Shown: positions 21,445 through 33,535 of the stretch, piece after piece
How positions within the stretch are numbered: the stretch's first letter is position 1
How the letters are laid out: each line of letters begins with the position of its first letter
Source of the DNA: Antedon bifida
Lineage: Eukaryota; Echinodermata; Crinoidea; Comatulida; Antedonidae
Direction: 5' to 3'
NCBI GenBank assembly: GCA_963402885.1
Contig: OY727093.1
Location: 20,707,409-20,771,408 of the forward strand
DNA: 64,000 nt
The notes under the pieces: model-generated
Seen by the model: only the letters and a program-made list of their open reading frames with translations
Told to the model about the DNA's origin: nothing
Databases searched by the model: none
Program-made: the position numbers and the translations under genes

Positions 21445-22745
21445 GTAAGCAATACAGTGCACTATCAGTCTGAGCTTTAAGTCTTTTAAATGTTAATATT
21501 TCCTGATGACGATGATTGATATTAATCAGTTCATTTAAGTATTTATTGTTCATATTTAATGCTTTACATACAAACAATATGCTAATAAAATCTCTGAGGG
21601 AGTTTAAGTCCATCATTTTTAGCCGAAAAAGTCTCTGGTCATATGACTGTTCAAGTCGATGTTGATGCAAAATCATTCGAGTTGCCCTTCGCTGTATTTG
21701 TTCTAGAGTGAACTTGTGCTTTTCGCGATATGGGTACCATACAATGCAACAATACATGAGGGGAGGCAGAACAAGTGCTTTGTACAATTTCAGTAGGATT
21801 ACTGTTGGGCAAATCTGACCAGAGATAGATCTAATAAATCCAATGGTCTTGTTACATCTGGCTGTAGTTTTAGCAATGTGATAGTCCCATGTAAGATCTG
21901 ATGAAATATGAACACCTAGAAGTTTCAGGCACACATTCTAGTTCCTTGTCCAGTATTTTGTAGACAGGTATGTTAGGATTTCTTTTTCTTGTAAGTGATA
22001 ACACTTGACATTTTTCAGGATTCAAAGTCAGCATGTTTGCATTGGACCATTTCGTAATTGAGTTTAAATCATCTTGTAGGTGTTTAGAGTCGTCATCTGA
22101 ATTTATAGTTCGAAAAATGAAAGTATCGCCAGCATATTGGTGAGGATCACTTTTTAGATGGAGATGAAGATCATTCATGTAGATGTTAAACAGTAATGGT
22201 CCAGCTACTGAGCCTTGAGGGACCCCAGAAAGTACACTGGTCCATTCTGAAAACTCCCCATGATACACTGTCCGTTGTATTCGATCTGTCATAAAACATT
22301 TTAGCCAGCTCAGAAGAGATCCATTGATTCCGTAGCTTGATTCAAGTTTCTTCATGAGAATTTGATGAGAGATGGAGTCAAATGCGCTACTATAATCTAA
22401 AGAAATTACATCAATTTGAGAAGATGGTTTGTCAAGAGTAATTGTTCATTTAGAAGTAGCTTCCACTAGCAAGGTTTCACATGACTTTTGCGAGCAAAAA
22501 CCATGTTGTTTCGCATACAATAGTCCATTATCGTTTAGATGAGTTTAAATTCGTTCTACAATAATACAATGCAAGTGCCTTGCAAAAAAGAGATGTCAAT
22601 GCAATTGGTCGATAGTTGGTTAGTTTTTCATGTTTACCTTTTTTGAATACAGGAACTATGTTTGCTTGTTTCCAAGATGAAGGAAGTTCACCTTTAATTA
22701 GGCTATAGTTGTAAAAATCTGCCAAGAGAGTCTTTGAAAAGACAC
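21445..22745 (-). mobile_element. LINE fragment (RT to C-terminus), truncated at both ends
   Basis: Minus-strand pieces: LPSSWKQANIVPVFKKG and LTNYRPIALTS, then WLKCFMTDRIQRTVYHG, SGVPQGSVAGPLLFNIYMND and the catalytic box as YAGDTFIF, where the usual second residue pair ADD is altered to AGD. C-terminal LEQIQRRATRMILHQHRLEQ and LRDFISILFVCKAL follow. The protein end is cut by the GAAATCGGTCGCGTTT repeat at 21440. Type is CR1/L2/Jockey-like; the mutated active site and frame breaks make it inactive. Confidence 0.85.
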
Positions 22746-22901
22746 AGTCCTTCTCCGAGACCTGTGAAATACAAAAAAATAATGAATTTAATGATAGTAT
22801 AATAAATATTTATTAACCAAGTAAAAAATATCCACATAAATATCGATTAAATCTATATAAACAAAAATGTATGTCCCGCTCTAGCATGCATCCCGCTCGA
22901 T

Positions 22902-23668
22902 CCATACAAAATAGCGCGACCGATTTCAAACGCGACCTCCTAAACACCACCAGAGCAACAAATCCTACCACCAGAGAGAAGCCACCTGTTTGGAATTGAT
23001 TATTAATGGTATATTACAAATTTCAAAGGTTAATTCTTATAACTGATAAAATTGAAGTTAAAAAAGTGAATTTCTCGCCGTCGCAATTCCAGAATCGAAT
23101 GCGTTCGATCTTCATAACAGTAATGAAACGAACACGTTCATCCGTGTCTATTGTGTGTATTGTATTCATCGGTCAACTGTGAGGCGCTACCGATGCATTT
23201 ATTTGGTCAAATAAATTCTTTTGTGCGCACTAACATTTATTATTTATTTCATTCCAGACCAACAGCGAATCATCACCACTAACAGGCTGGTTAAAATCTT
23301 AATAAAAACTACTTTAAATTTAAATTTTAGATTAAAAGTGATGAAAAATATTAATAATAATAGAATGGAAAGAAGCGATCAATATTGGTGTTATTACTAA
23401 GGGAATTATATTGTAATTGTGAATTATATATTTGAAAATAATTAACTTATTTGTTACTGAGTCAACTGCTCTCACAGCATTTATTTGGTCAATGAAAATC
23501 AGAAATTCTTTTCTGTACATTATAACGTTTAATAATAAATAAAACTATACAATGTTAACGCACTTTTTTTTGTCTTTTTTTTTAATGAAACCATATAGCA
23601 TTGACTAGTACGATCATTTCAGTAAATCCGACACACCCTTCTGTCAGTGATGGTATTCTGTTTAATAA
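22902..23668. repeat. Left arm of a large inverted repeat (partner 44367-45022)
   Basis: Outer end CCATACAAAATAGCGCGACC, then one-and-a-half CGACCGATTTCAAACG units, CTAAACACCACC, AAGCCACCTGTTTGGAAT, ATTTCTCGCCGTCGCAATTC and CTTCTGTCAGTGATGGTATT near the inner end. Each block recurs inverted in the right arm. This arm has an extra ~180 bp (about 23235-23450). The motif GCATTTATTTGGTCAAATAA occurs twice per arm. Confidence 0.8.
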
Positions 23669-23684
23669 TGCGTTTTTATTTTTT

Positions 23685-24780
23685 TTTATTTTAACCATAT
23701 TTAATGAGGGTGATCCATCCAGCATTTGCTGATCATTTGGGACCCTCAGAACAGATACAATATACAAAAAACAACAAGAACAGAAAAGTAAAAGAAAAAA
23801 ATAAAATTAATTACAAAAGACTAAAAATAATAAGAAAATTTGAAAAATAGAAAATAACTGAAATGTTAAATTAAGCAAAATATAAAATATATATATATAA
23901 ATAAAAATTTAGATCTGCTATTTTACAATTAAAATCAGGAAAAGGATTACATAGTTTTGAGAAAAGTCATAAGTCTAGTTTTGAAAGAGGAAAAGGATAA
24001 GGAATTGCGGATAGATAGAGGAAGATCATTGTAGAAATGAGGGGCCTTGTAACTGAAAGAGAGTTTGAAAATTTCAAGAGTAGGTTTAGGAATGTGAAGA
24101 TTTCCTTTTGAGATTTGACGAGTGGTCATTCTCCCATTGGCCGTAATTTTAGTGAGGAGATGGCATAAGCCTTGAGGAGCAAGAAGATTTAGGGTTTTGA
24201 AAGTAAGACAACCAAGTTGGTAGTGGAGTCTTTTCTGAAGAGGAATGGTATGGGCTAGTCTAAAGTGATCATCAGAGAGGTGTGACATAGGATTAAGTTT
24301 GAGAATAATGCGTAGGGCTCTGTTTTGGATTTTTTGTAGTTTACTAGAGAGGTTAGTATTACAGTTAGAACCCCAGACTGAGCAGCAGTAATCAAAGCGG
24401 GAAAGAAATAAAGCATTATAGAGGAGAAGACATGTCGACTGGTTGACAAATTTAGAGGTGCGAGCAAGAAGGAAGTTAGTTGAGTTTAGTTTTTTACATA
24501 AAGCAGAAGTGTGCGATTTCCATGTAAGAGTGTTATCAATTATAATTCCAAGGTGTTTGTAAGATGTGACTGAGCTGATAGGAGTATTTTCAATGTTGAG
24601 ATTTATGCTATTAGTAGTTGTTTTTAGTTTGTGTGAGGAACCAATTAACATAGATTTAGTTTTTTGGACATTAAGTGAAAGTTTGTTAGCATTGAGCCAC
24701 AAAGAAAGGTGAGTAAGAGTCATATTTAGTTTTTGCTCGATGAGGGGTAAAGATGTGTGTGTCTTTTTGATCATCTAAAA
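23685..24780 (-). mobile_element. 5'-truncated LINE 3' end with intact C-terminal frame
   Basis: The open frame 24774-23947 (275 codons) starts inside the RT thumb: LSLWLNANKLSLNVQKTKSM, YKHLGIIIDNTLTWKSH, then LQKIQNRALRIILKL and SFSSFKTRLMTFL at the stop. These are standard post-catalytic LINE blocks. The catalytic box is upstream and missing. A 3' untranslated stretch of ~250 bp ends in the inner part of the left inverted-repeat arm. No frame damage suggests a younger insertion than the other LINEs here. Confidence 0.85.
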
Positions 24781-25460
24781 TTGTACACAAAGTATTTATT
24801 CATACACAATCCAAATGTTATCATTTCGATTTTCATGTAATTATTCTTCCGAAAGTCGGTTATCATTTAAAATCGTTTACGTAATCTGGATAAAATGTAC
24901 AAAGACATCTTTAAAAAATTGGTACAACAATACAAAAGAAAATGATGCACAGAATTAATAAAGGCTATTTTTTCAAAACAAGGTTTACTTGGATGCGAAG
25001 ACGAACATGACTTCCAAAAAATGTTGATTTACTAAAGGAAAGAATCTTTAAAGAAAATCCTGATTTTGTTAAAATACGCTATTTTGCCGTCGAAATCAAA
25101 CACATGGTTGCTGTTTGATCGGAAGAAAAATTCTATCGAGTGCATTAACAATATATTAAAATTAGCAACTGACTGGAAAACATTAAAAGTAGCCGACCTG
25201 ATTGACAAGATAAAGGATTGTGAAACCAACAAGCCATTTTACCCCTTTTGTATGATAAACTTCCACGTTTAGTTTTATTGTATGTTTTGTTATCGTACTG
25301 TTTTTGACATACGAAACATGATACAAACATAATAACCGGTTGGTGTATTTTTTGTACCAATTTTTTGAAGATGTCGTACATTTTTCTCCAGATGGGCAGA
25401 CAGAAAATGTTAGATGAAACTCTTGACTAAAACTTACAAATAACACAATAATTTTTAATT
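24781..25460 (+). pseudogene. Interior of the large inverted-repeat element, remnant ORF of unknown family
   Basis: Plus-strand frame 25066-25272 (SIECINNILKLATDWKTLKV, LIDKIKDCETNKPFYPF) has non-random composition; upstream frames give LLGCEDEHDFQKML, so a longer reading frame has decayed. Residues like S.N.IL...W resemble segments seen near the end of some DNA transposases, but I cannot name the family. The start of this piece (ATGTACAAAGACATCTTTAA at ~24894) recurs inverted at ~25345-25390. Confidence 0.35.
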
Positions 25461-27421
25461 GGTTATCCGCACTTGGGGGATAACCCCTTGTTACTGTCAG
25501 GATCTTTTTTTTTTTTTTTTAGTTATCCGCACTTGGCGGATAACTCCTTGTTATTGTATGGGATCAATATTTTTTTTTTTCTGTATTATTCTTCTTTCTT
25601 TCTCGCTATTTTTGTGCAGCGCGTTTCTCTAAAATGTGTAAACATAACATTTCATAACTTTGACAACATGTGGACATTTACCTGAAGTTGGTCACCTCCT
25701 ATTTTTGAAAGACATCAGAGTTGCGTAACGTGACTTACGCGCAATTTTATCATATGGCCAGTTGAATAAAAAAAGTTGTATTTTCATATTTTGCGTAATA
25801 GTTCATCACATTTAAAAGGGTGCGCATCTATATTTTACGTATTCAAATTTCTTCTACACGTTAATATGTTGTTGGTGAGATAATGTCCTTCCGAAATTGC
25901 TATTTTAGTGTTTAATTTTAATACCGTCGCCATGTTAAAAATTGGAATAAACGGTGGGTCCCGTAATTTCACCTATTCTACACTGTATGTAGTATGTATA
26001 TACAGGTTATACTGTATATACTATATGACACAAAATAGACAGAATTCAGCACTAACAAGATATGATATTCTTCAGTTCAGGTCATAATGCCATAATCTTT
26101 TTCTGTGTGCAATATTCCAACATATGACGTGCATGTGGCGTTTGTCGTGCGGATAACTAACTCGTCAAGTGACGCGTTTCATTTTTTTTCTTTCTTATTC
26201 TTTCTTTCCCAGAATTTTGTTGCGCGTGTATCTCTAAATCTTCTCAACTTCTTATTGTATAACTTAATCAGAAGATTGACCTCTATCTGAAGATGTCGTA
26301 ATAAGGTTTTCGGTCCCGTCCGAGTTACGCAGCGTAAGTTATTTTATGAATTTCGCGTATTTAATTTAGATCAAAAACCATTAAACCATTTAAATTGAAA
26401 CTTGGCAAAAGTTTAATTTATATCATGCGCTAACTTTCTATGGAGAGAAAATGGCATGTTTCACAGATAGTTACGCGCGCACGCGCGTTTAAAATTTTAA
26501 AATGCGAAAAATCAATTTCTAATCAACTTTCTATGCGTTTCATGTCATTTTGAGCATGCCAAAAATTCCCACGCGCGCGCACATTTTTACGCGCACATAG
26601 CGTTAAAAACATACTTTTTTCGCCTGATTTATTTTCTAGTAATTTTACCAACTTTTAAACAATTTCGACTCAAAGTCACGTCATACGAGCACGTGGAATT
26701 GGATAATTTGCGCGAGTTTTTGATGAAAAAGTTCAAAAATTTGTCAAAATTATGCCTTTTTTTAAACAGTCATAGATTCTAAACTACAAGGTGAATTTTA
26801 TTGTTTATTACATATTCTGAAAGTAGATGAGTTGTAGATATCGAATCATGCATTGATATGGCTAACCCGATATTGTGACGTCATCGTATGGCCACTCGAA
26901 TATAAAATAGAAGATTTTTGTCTCTTTCGTCATAGCACATCACATTTAGTAGAGCTCATCTCTACTTATCCGTATTCTATTTCCTCCTATTTTTATATAA
27001 TATCTAGGTCAATCAATTATCTTTCGCATGATTTACCATTTTTAAATTTGTGATGACGTCATCATGTTCAAAAGCGTCAATAACTTTGGTCACTTATTTT
27101 CACCTATTCTGAACTGTATATAGTACGTATAAAGATTATACTGTATATACTGTAACGTCATTTGGTATAGCCCAAATCATTTATTTCCTACCTATTGCTA
27201 TAATGTAGCAGGCCAAATAAGACTAAGTACTGATTGGCTATTTTACTGTGTGTGTAATTTAATTACGCACTAACTTGTGGTAAACAATTTATTCAGGGAC
27301 CTAGTATAGTATAGTAATCATGATAATCTTTTTCTGTGTGCAATATTCTAAAGTATGACTTGCACGTGGCTTTTGGGCTGCGGATAACCTAACTCGTCCG
27401 TAGTGACGAGTTCAAATCTAG
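25461..27421 (+). mobile_element. Helentron-type copy B (G family), carries A0
   Basis: Head 25461-25485 (GGTTATCCGC...GGATAACC), motif CCTTGTTACTGT, T-tract, then A0 inserted, body from ~26183, inverted GCGGATAACC at 27380, hairpin 27391-27412 with a changed loop (CTCGTCCGTAGTGACGAG), CTAG 27418-27421. Without A0 it is ~1.3 kb. The head could instead belong to G00, because three tails but only two heads are present on this side. Confidence 0.65.
25521..26182 (+). mobile_element. Helentron-type copy A0 (A family), internally deleted
   Basis: Head 25521-25545 (AGTTATCCGC...GCGGATAACT), CCTTGTTATTGTATGGGATC, T-tract, body, inverted GCGGATAACT at 26150 and degraded hairpin 26159-26178 without CTAG. 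At 662 bp it is ~0.94 kb shorter than the other A copies. The loss is internal: the body jumps from GCGCAATTTTAT directly to ATATGGCCAGTTGAAT. Confidence 0.75.
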
Positions 27422-29985
27422 TTCTATCTTATTCTTCTTTCTTTCCCGGAATTTTGTTGGCAGCGTATCTCTAATTCTGGTCAACATAAGATTATATAAC
27501 TTTGTCATAAGATTGACCTGTAGCTGTAGATGTGCAAGAAACTTTGTTATATGACGTTAGACTCGCGCAGCGTAAGTTACGCGCGATTTTATGAATTTCA
27601 ATGATTGATCATAGATTATAAACCAAAAGTCATTTTGTATTGACACTTGGTAAAAATTCATATCAAGGGCAAACTTTCTATGGATTAAAAATGGCATGTT
27701 TCACAAGAAGTTACACGCGCACGCGCATTTAAAATTTCAAGTCATTTTAAGAAAGATTGACATCATTTCAAATTAAAATGACGTCATACGAACACGTTGA
27801 TTTAGACCGTTTGAGCGCGTTTTAGTTGAAAAAGTTATAAAATATTGTCAAAATAATGCCAATTTTGAATCTATTATAGCTCTTCAGGATCAAAGGTGAC
27901 CCCCAATTTTTTTAACTTATTATGTAGGAAGATAAATTGTAGATATGAATTCATGCAGAATTTTTACCTCTCGGATGTTATGACGTCATCGTATGGCCAC
28001 ACGAATGTAAAATATAGGATTTTTGTCTCTTTCGTTATTGCTCATCACATTCAACAGAGCGCATCTCGCTTATACGTATTCCATTTCCCCCGAGATTTTA
28101 ATAATGTCTACGTCAATCAATTATCTTTCGCATGAGTTAAAAATATTTTAATTTTTATGACATCATCATGTCTAAAAATGTAAATAACGTGGGTCACTTA
28201 TTTTTATCTTTACAGTAAATTTCAATCTGTTATAGCTCGTCAGAATAAAAAGTGGTAATCATGATTAAAACGTTTTCTGGAAGCTATTGGATTGTAGATA
28301 TGAATTCATGGGAATATTTTGCCAATCAGATGTTGTGACGTCATCATATGGCCAGTTGAATTCAAAAAGTCATATTTTCATCTCTTGCGTAAAAGTTCAT
28401 TGCGTTTAAACGAGAGCGCATCTCACTTTTACGTGCCCAAAATTCTTCAAATTTGTATTAATGTAATTAGATAACTAGAATTTAATTCGTCACTTTGACG
28501 AATTATAGGTGATCATTTTTATCATTTTACTGAAATAAATTTTTTTTAAACATGCACGTACGTTAACATACGATCGGAAAATGTTGATGTATGCCATCCT
28601 ATTATATGCTTATAGTGCTGAGTTGTGCCTATATGCCATATACAATATGTACAGTATATACTGTATATCTATATACAGTGTAGCATAGGTGAAATTACGG
28701 GACACACATGTTCTAATTTTTTGGCATGATGACGTTATCAAACTAAACTTTAAGATGACAATTTCGAAAGATAATTAATTGAGCAAAAAAATATAAGATT
28801 TGGAAAAAAATTTGGCACGTAGAAGCGCTGTGCGCGCTCTTTGAATTGTGTATAACTTTGACGAAAAATATGAAAAAACTACTTTTTCACTTCAACTGGC
28901 CATATGTTAACGTCACAACATCCGATAGGCTTAATTTTTATATGAATTAATATCTACATTTCATCAGCTTTCATAATAAATTATAATCATCAAGGTAACC
29001 TTCAATTCTGAAGAGCTGTAAGATATTCAAATTTACTGCGAAGGTGAAATTACACGGCCTACGTTATTCAAGTTTTTACGCGTGATGACGTCATTAAAAT
29101 GAAGATAGTGTCAACTCATGATAAAGATAATTAATTAAGCAAGCACATACTGAAAGTTGTGTGAAATTCGAGCACACATAACCAAGATGCGCTCTGTTGA
29201 ATGTGATAATCTACACAAAAAGATAACAAATCCTAATTTTTAAATTCAAGTGGCCATTTGATGACGTCAAAACATTTTGTACGTAAAATGTGTACATGAA
29301 TTCATATCTACAACTCAATGGCTTCCAGAATAAGTTAAAAAAGTCGGGGGTCATCTTGCATTCTGAAGAATTATTTTCATTTTAAAAAAGACCTATTTTT
29401 CACCATTTTCAGAACTTTTGTAAAATTAATGTGCGCACTTTGTCATTTTTAACGTGCTCGTATAGCGTTATTTTAAGTCAGAACTGACTCAAATTTGGTG
29501 AATGTACTAAGGATGGTGAGTAGAATGAGATTTGTAAAAAAAATTCATGTTTTTTACGCTTTTTAAGTATCGCGCGCGCAAAAACGCATTTTTGCGCAGT
29601 AATTTTTTGAAACACGCAAATGGCCTAATTCATGCTCTAAATTGATCAAAACTTAATTTTGAGCGTTTTAAATTTTTAACGCGCGATATCACGCGCATGA
29701 ACCTACGTGCGCGTGCGTTTTTATTTGCTAATATTTTTACCCTTGATCTGAAGTTTACGTGTAGTGAATTTCATTAATATGTGATAATGAATTATGGAGA
29801 TATGATTGATAATGTGATTTCGTAAAATGGCGTATAAATGTCGTCACGGATGAGTAATCACGCTGGAAAGCTTATTAGGATTAAGTTATATTATTTGAAA
29901 GATATTCTGAAATTTTTGTAATCATTGACATTAAACTTTTTGAGATAATTGTTACACAAAATAGTGTACAGAAACAATAAAAAGA

Positions 29986-32900
29986 CTAGACATGTAACTC
30001 GTCACTTTGACGAGTTTGGTTTTCCGCCGCGCAAGTGGTGCAACATGAACGTGTAACGACGTACCTTACCGTACCAAACATTAAGGGGATAGGTTGAGGA
30101 CAAAAGGAAGTGTCCACGTTGGCATTATGACCTGAACTGAAGAATATGATATGTTTTTATTGCTGAATTCTATTATTTTGATTCATATATAGTATACACA
30201 GTATAATCTGTATCCATATCACATACAGTGTAGAATAGGTGAAATTACGGGACCCGCTATTTATTGCAATTTTTAACATGGCGACGGCATCAAAATGAAA
30301 TACAAAGATAGCAATTTCGGAAGGATATTATCTCAGCAACAACATATTAACGTGCAAAAGAAATTTGAATACGTGAAATATTGATGCGCGCTCTTTTAAA
30401 TGCAATGAATTATGACGCAAAAGATGAAAATACGACTTTTTTCATTTAACTGGCCATATGATGACGTCACAACATCCGATTGGCAAAATTTTCACATGAT
30501 TTCGTATCTAAAATCCAATAGCTTCCAGAAAACGTTTTAATCGTGATTATCAAATTTTATTCTTACGAGCTATAACAGATTAAAATTTACTGTAAAGATG
30601 AAATTAATGCCACACGTAATTTAAATTTTTAGGAATGATGACATCAAAAAAATTAAAATATTTATAATTCATGCGAAAGACAGTTGATTGACCTAGACAA
30701 TATCAAAATTTGGGTGAAAATGGAAAACGGATAAGTGAATGCGCTCTATTAAATGTGATGAGCTATGACGAAAGATACAAAAATCCTAAATTTTATATTA
30801 GCGTGGCCATACGATGACGTCACAATGTCCGGTTAGCCATATTAATATATGATCCGATATCTACAACTCATTAACTTCCAGAAAATGTCATCCACAAAAA
30901 GTTGACCGTGCAGTTTAGAAATTACGACTGTTTAAAAAAAGGCATAATTTTGACAATTTGTTTAACTTTTTCAACAAAAACTCGCGCAAATTGTCCAATT
31001 CCACGTGCTCGTATGACGTTACTTTAAGTCGAAATTGTTTAAAAGTTGGTAAAATTACTAGAAAAGGCTGGAAAAACATAAATCACGCGAAAAAAATATG
31101 TTTTTAATGCTACGTGCGCACCGCACACGTAAAAATTTGCGCACGCGTGGGAATTTTTTACATGCTTAAAACGACATGAAACGCGTAGAAACTTGATTAG
31201 AAAATAATTTAGCGCATTTTGAAATTTTAAATGTGCGTGCGCGCGTAACTTTGTGTAAAACACGCAATTTTGGTTCGACAGAAAGTTAGCGCATGATATA
31301 AATTAAATTTGTGCAAAGTTTCAATATAAAATGTTATTTGGTTTTTGACCTATGTTAAATACGAGAAAATCGTTAAATCGCGCGTACGTCACGTTGCGCA
31401 ATTGTAAACATCATGAAAAGCTTCGCTTGACGACGTTACATAAATGTCAAAATGTTAACATAGTTCACAAAATGTTATGTTTGCAAGTTTCAGAGAAAAG
31501 CGATACACAAAAATCATACAGAAAGAAAGAAGATAAACTAGATTTGAACTCGTCACTTTGACGAGTTAGTTATCCGCACGACAAACGCCACGCGCACGTC
31601 ATACGTTGGAATTTTGCACACGGAAAAAGATTATGGCATTATGACCTGAACTGAAGAATATCATATGCTGTTAGTGCTGAATTCTGTCAATTTTGTGTCA
31701 TATAGTATATACAGTGCAAACGGTATAATCTGTATACATGTTACATACAGTGTAGAATAGGTGAAATTACGGGACCCCCCGTTTATTCTTATTTTTAACA
31801 TGGCGACGGTATCAAAATGAAACACTAAGATAGCAATTTCGGAAGTACATTATCTCAGCAACAACATGTTAACGTGTAGAAGAAATTTGAATACGTAAAA
31901 TGTAGATGCGCGCTCTTTTAAATGTGATGAACTATGACGCAAAAGATGAAAATACGACTTTTTTTATTCAACTGGCCATATAATGACGTCACAACATCGG
32001 ATTGGAAAAATGTTCACATGAATTCGTATCTACAATCCAATAGCTTCCAGAAAACGTTTTAATCATGATTATAGCTTTTTATTCTGACGAGCTATAACAG
32101 ATTGAAAGTTACTTTAAAGAAGAAAATAAGTGACCCACGTTATTTAAATTTTTTCAACATGATGACGTCATAGAATTAAAATATTTTTAACTCATACGAA
32201 AGATAGTTCATTTACCTACAAAATATCAAAATCGGGGTGAAATTGGAAAACGGATAAGTGAAGATGCGCTCAATTAAATGTGATACGCTAAGACGAAAGA
32301 TACAAAAATCCTATATTTTATATTCGCGTGGCCACACGATGACGTCACAATGTCCGGTTAGCCATATTAATGCATGATCCAATATCTACAACTCATCAAC
32401 TTCCAGAATACGTAATAAAAATAACTTTTACCGTTTAGTTTAGAAACTACGACTGTTTAAAAAAAGGTATAATTTTGACAAATTTTGACAAATTTTTGAA
32501 CTTTTTCATAAAAAACGCACGTAAGTTATCCAATTCAACGTGCCCGTATGACGTAATTTTAAGTAAAAAATGTTTAAAAGTTGGTAAAATTACTAGAAAA
32601 GGCTAAAAAAACATAAATCACGCGAAAAAAATTGTTTTCAATGCTACGTGCGCACCACGCGCGTAAAAATATGCGCGCGCGTGGGAATTTTTTACATGCT
32701 TAAAATGACATGAAACGCGTAGAAAGTTGATTAGAAATTGATTTTTCGCATTTTGAAATTTTAAACGCGCGTGCGCGCGTAACTTTGTGTGAAACATGCC
32801 ATTTTTTATTCACAGTCAATTAGCGCAAGATATAAATTAAACTTTTACTAAGTTTTAAATTCAAATGTTATATGGTTTTCGATTTATGTTAAATACGCGA

Positions 32901-33203
32901 AATTCGTTAAAACGCGCGTAAGTCATGTTGCGCAACTCTGACGTCATTCAAAAATAAAAAAGCACAACTTCACGTGAATGCCCACATGTTAACAAAGTTA
33001 TGAAATGTTAACTTTACAAGTTTTAGAGATACGCTCTGCACAAAAATGACAGAAAGAAAGAATAATACAGAAAAAAAAAAAAAAAAAAGATGAAACAGGA
33101 CAGTTCCAAGGAGTTATCCGCTGAATGCGGATAACTAATAAAAAGTTGATGATGGTTTCGTACAATCACAAGAGGTTTTCCTGCAACTTCGTTGCGGAAA
33201 ACC
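29986..33203 (-). mobile_element. Helentron-type copy F' (GGTTTTCCGC family), carries A'
   Basis: Head 33174-33203 (GGTTTTCCGCAACG...GGAAAACC), motif CTTGTGATTGTA, then A', body, inverted GCGGAAAACC at ~30018-30027, hairpin 29996-30016 and CTAG 29986-29989. Own length ~1.62 kb. It is the only member of this family in the window; its head and 3' inverted repeat share the T-to-C-type change that separates it from the GGTTATCCGC family. Confidence 0.8.
31538..33136 (-). mobile_element. Helentron-type copy A' (A family), innermost of the reverse nest
   Basis: Head 33112-33136 (AGTTATCCGCTGAATGCGGA...), body uninterrupted, inverted repeat 31568-31577, hairpin 31547-31567, CTAG 31538-31541. Length 1599 bp. 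Confidence 0.85.
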
Positions 33204-33297
33204 AAAAAAAAAAAAATAATAATAAAGATTTTATACAATAACAATAGGTGATCATTTTATTCTAAATGATCACCTAATTATCTTCTAAAATTGTTAT

Positions 33298-33408
33298 TTT
33301 TACTTCTTCTTCTTCTTCTTCGTATTTGGAGCCAACTTCATATGTGAAGACTCTGCTCCTCCAACTCTGTTTTGCTAGCTCTACTGTATTTGGTTGTGTA
33401 TTATTATT
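33298..33408. other. Unclassified spacer hosting the forward nests
   Basis: (CTT)n run then ATTTGGAGCCAACTTCATAT, not part of any Helentron-type body. Together with 39433-39490 and 43807-43911 it seems to be a ~280-bp host sequence split by two nests and itself lodged in G00. Confidence 0.5.
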
Positions 33409-33535
33409 AGTTATCCGCTTGGTAGAGCGGATAACTCCTTGTTATTGTATGGGATCAATATTTTTTTTCTGTATTATTAGTTATATCCGCTTAGTAGCGG
33501 ATAACTCCTTGTAATCGTCCTGTTTCAATTTTATT

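Larger units (their letters stand above)
28475..33276 (-). mobile_element. Helentron-type copy R' (R family), carries F' and A'
   Basis: Head palindrome 33245-33276 (AGGTGATCATTT...ATGATCACCT), motif ATTGTTATTGTA, T-tract with F' inserted, body to 28517, inverted AGGTGATCAT copy at 28507, hairpin 28484-28504 (AATTCGTC...GACGAATT) and CTAG 28475-28478. Own length without F' is ~1.58 kb, equal to R1-R4. The host (G00) sequence continues on both sides, split at a TT dinucleotide. Confidence 0.85.
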
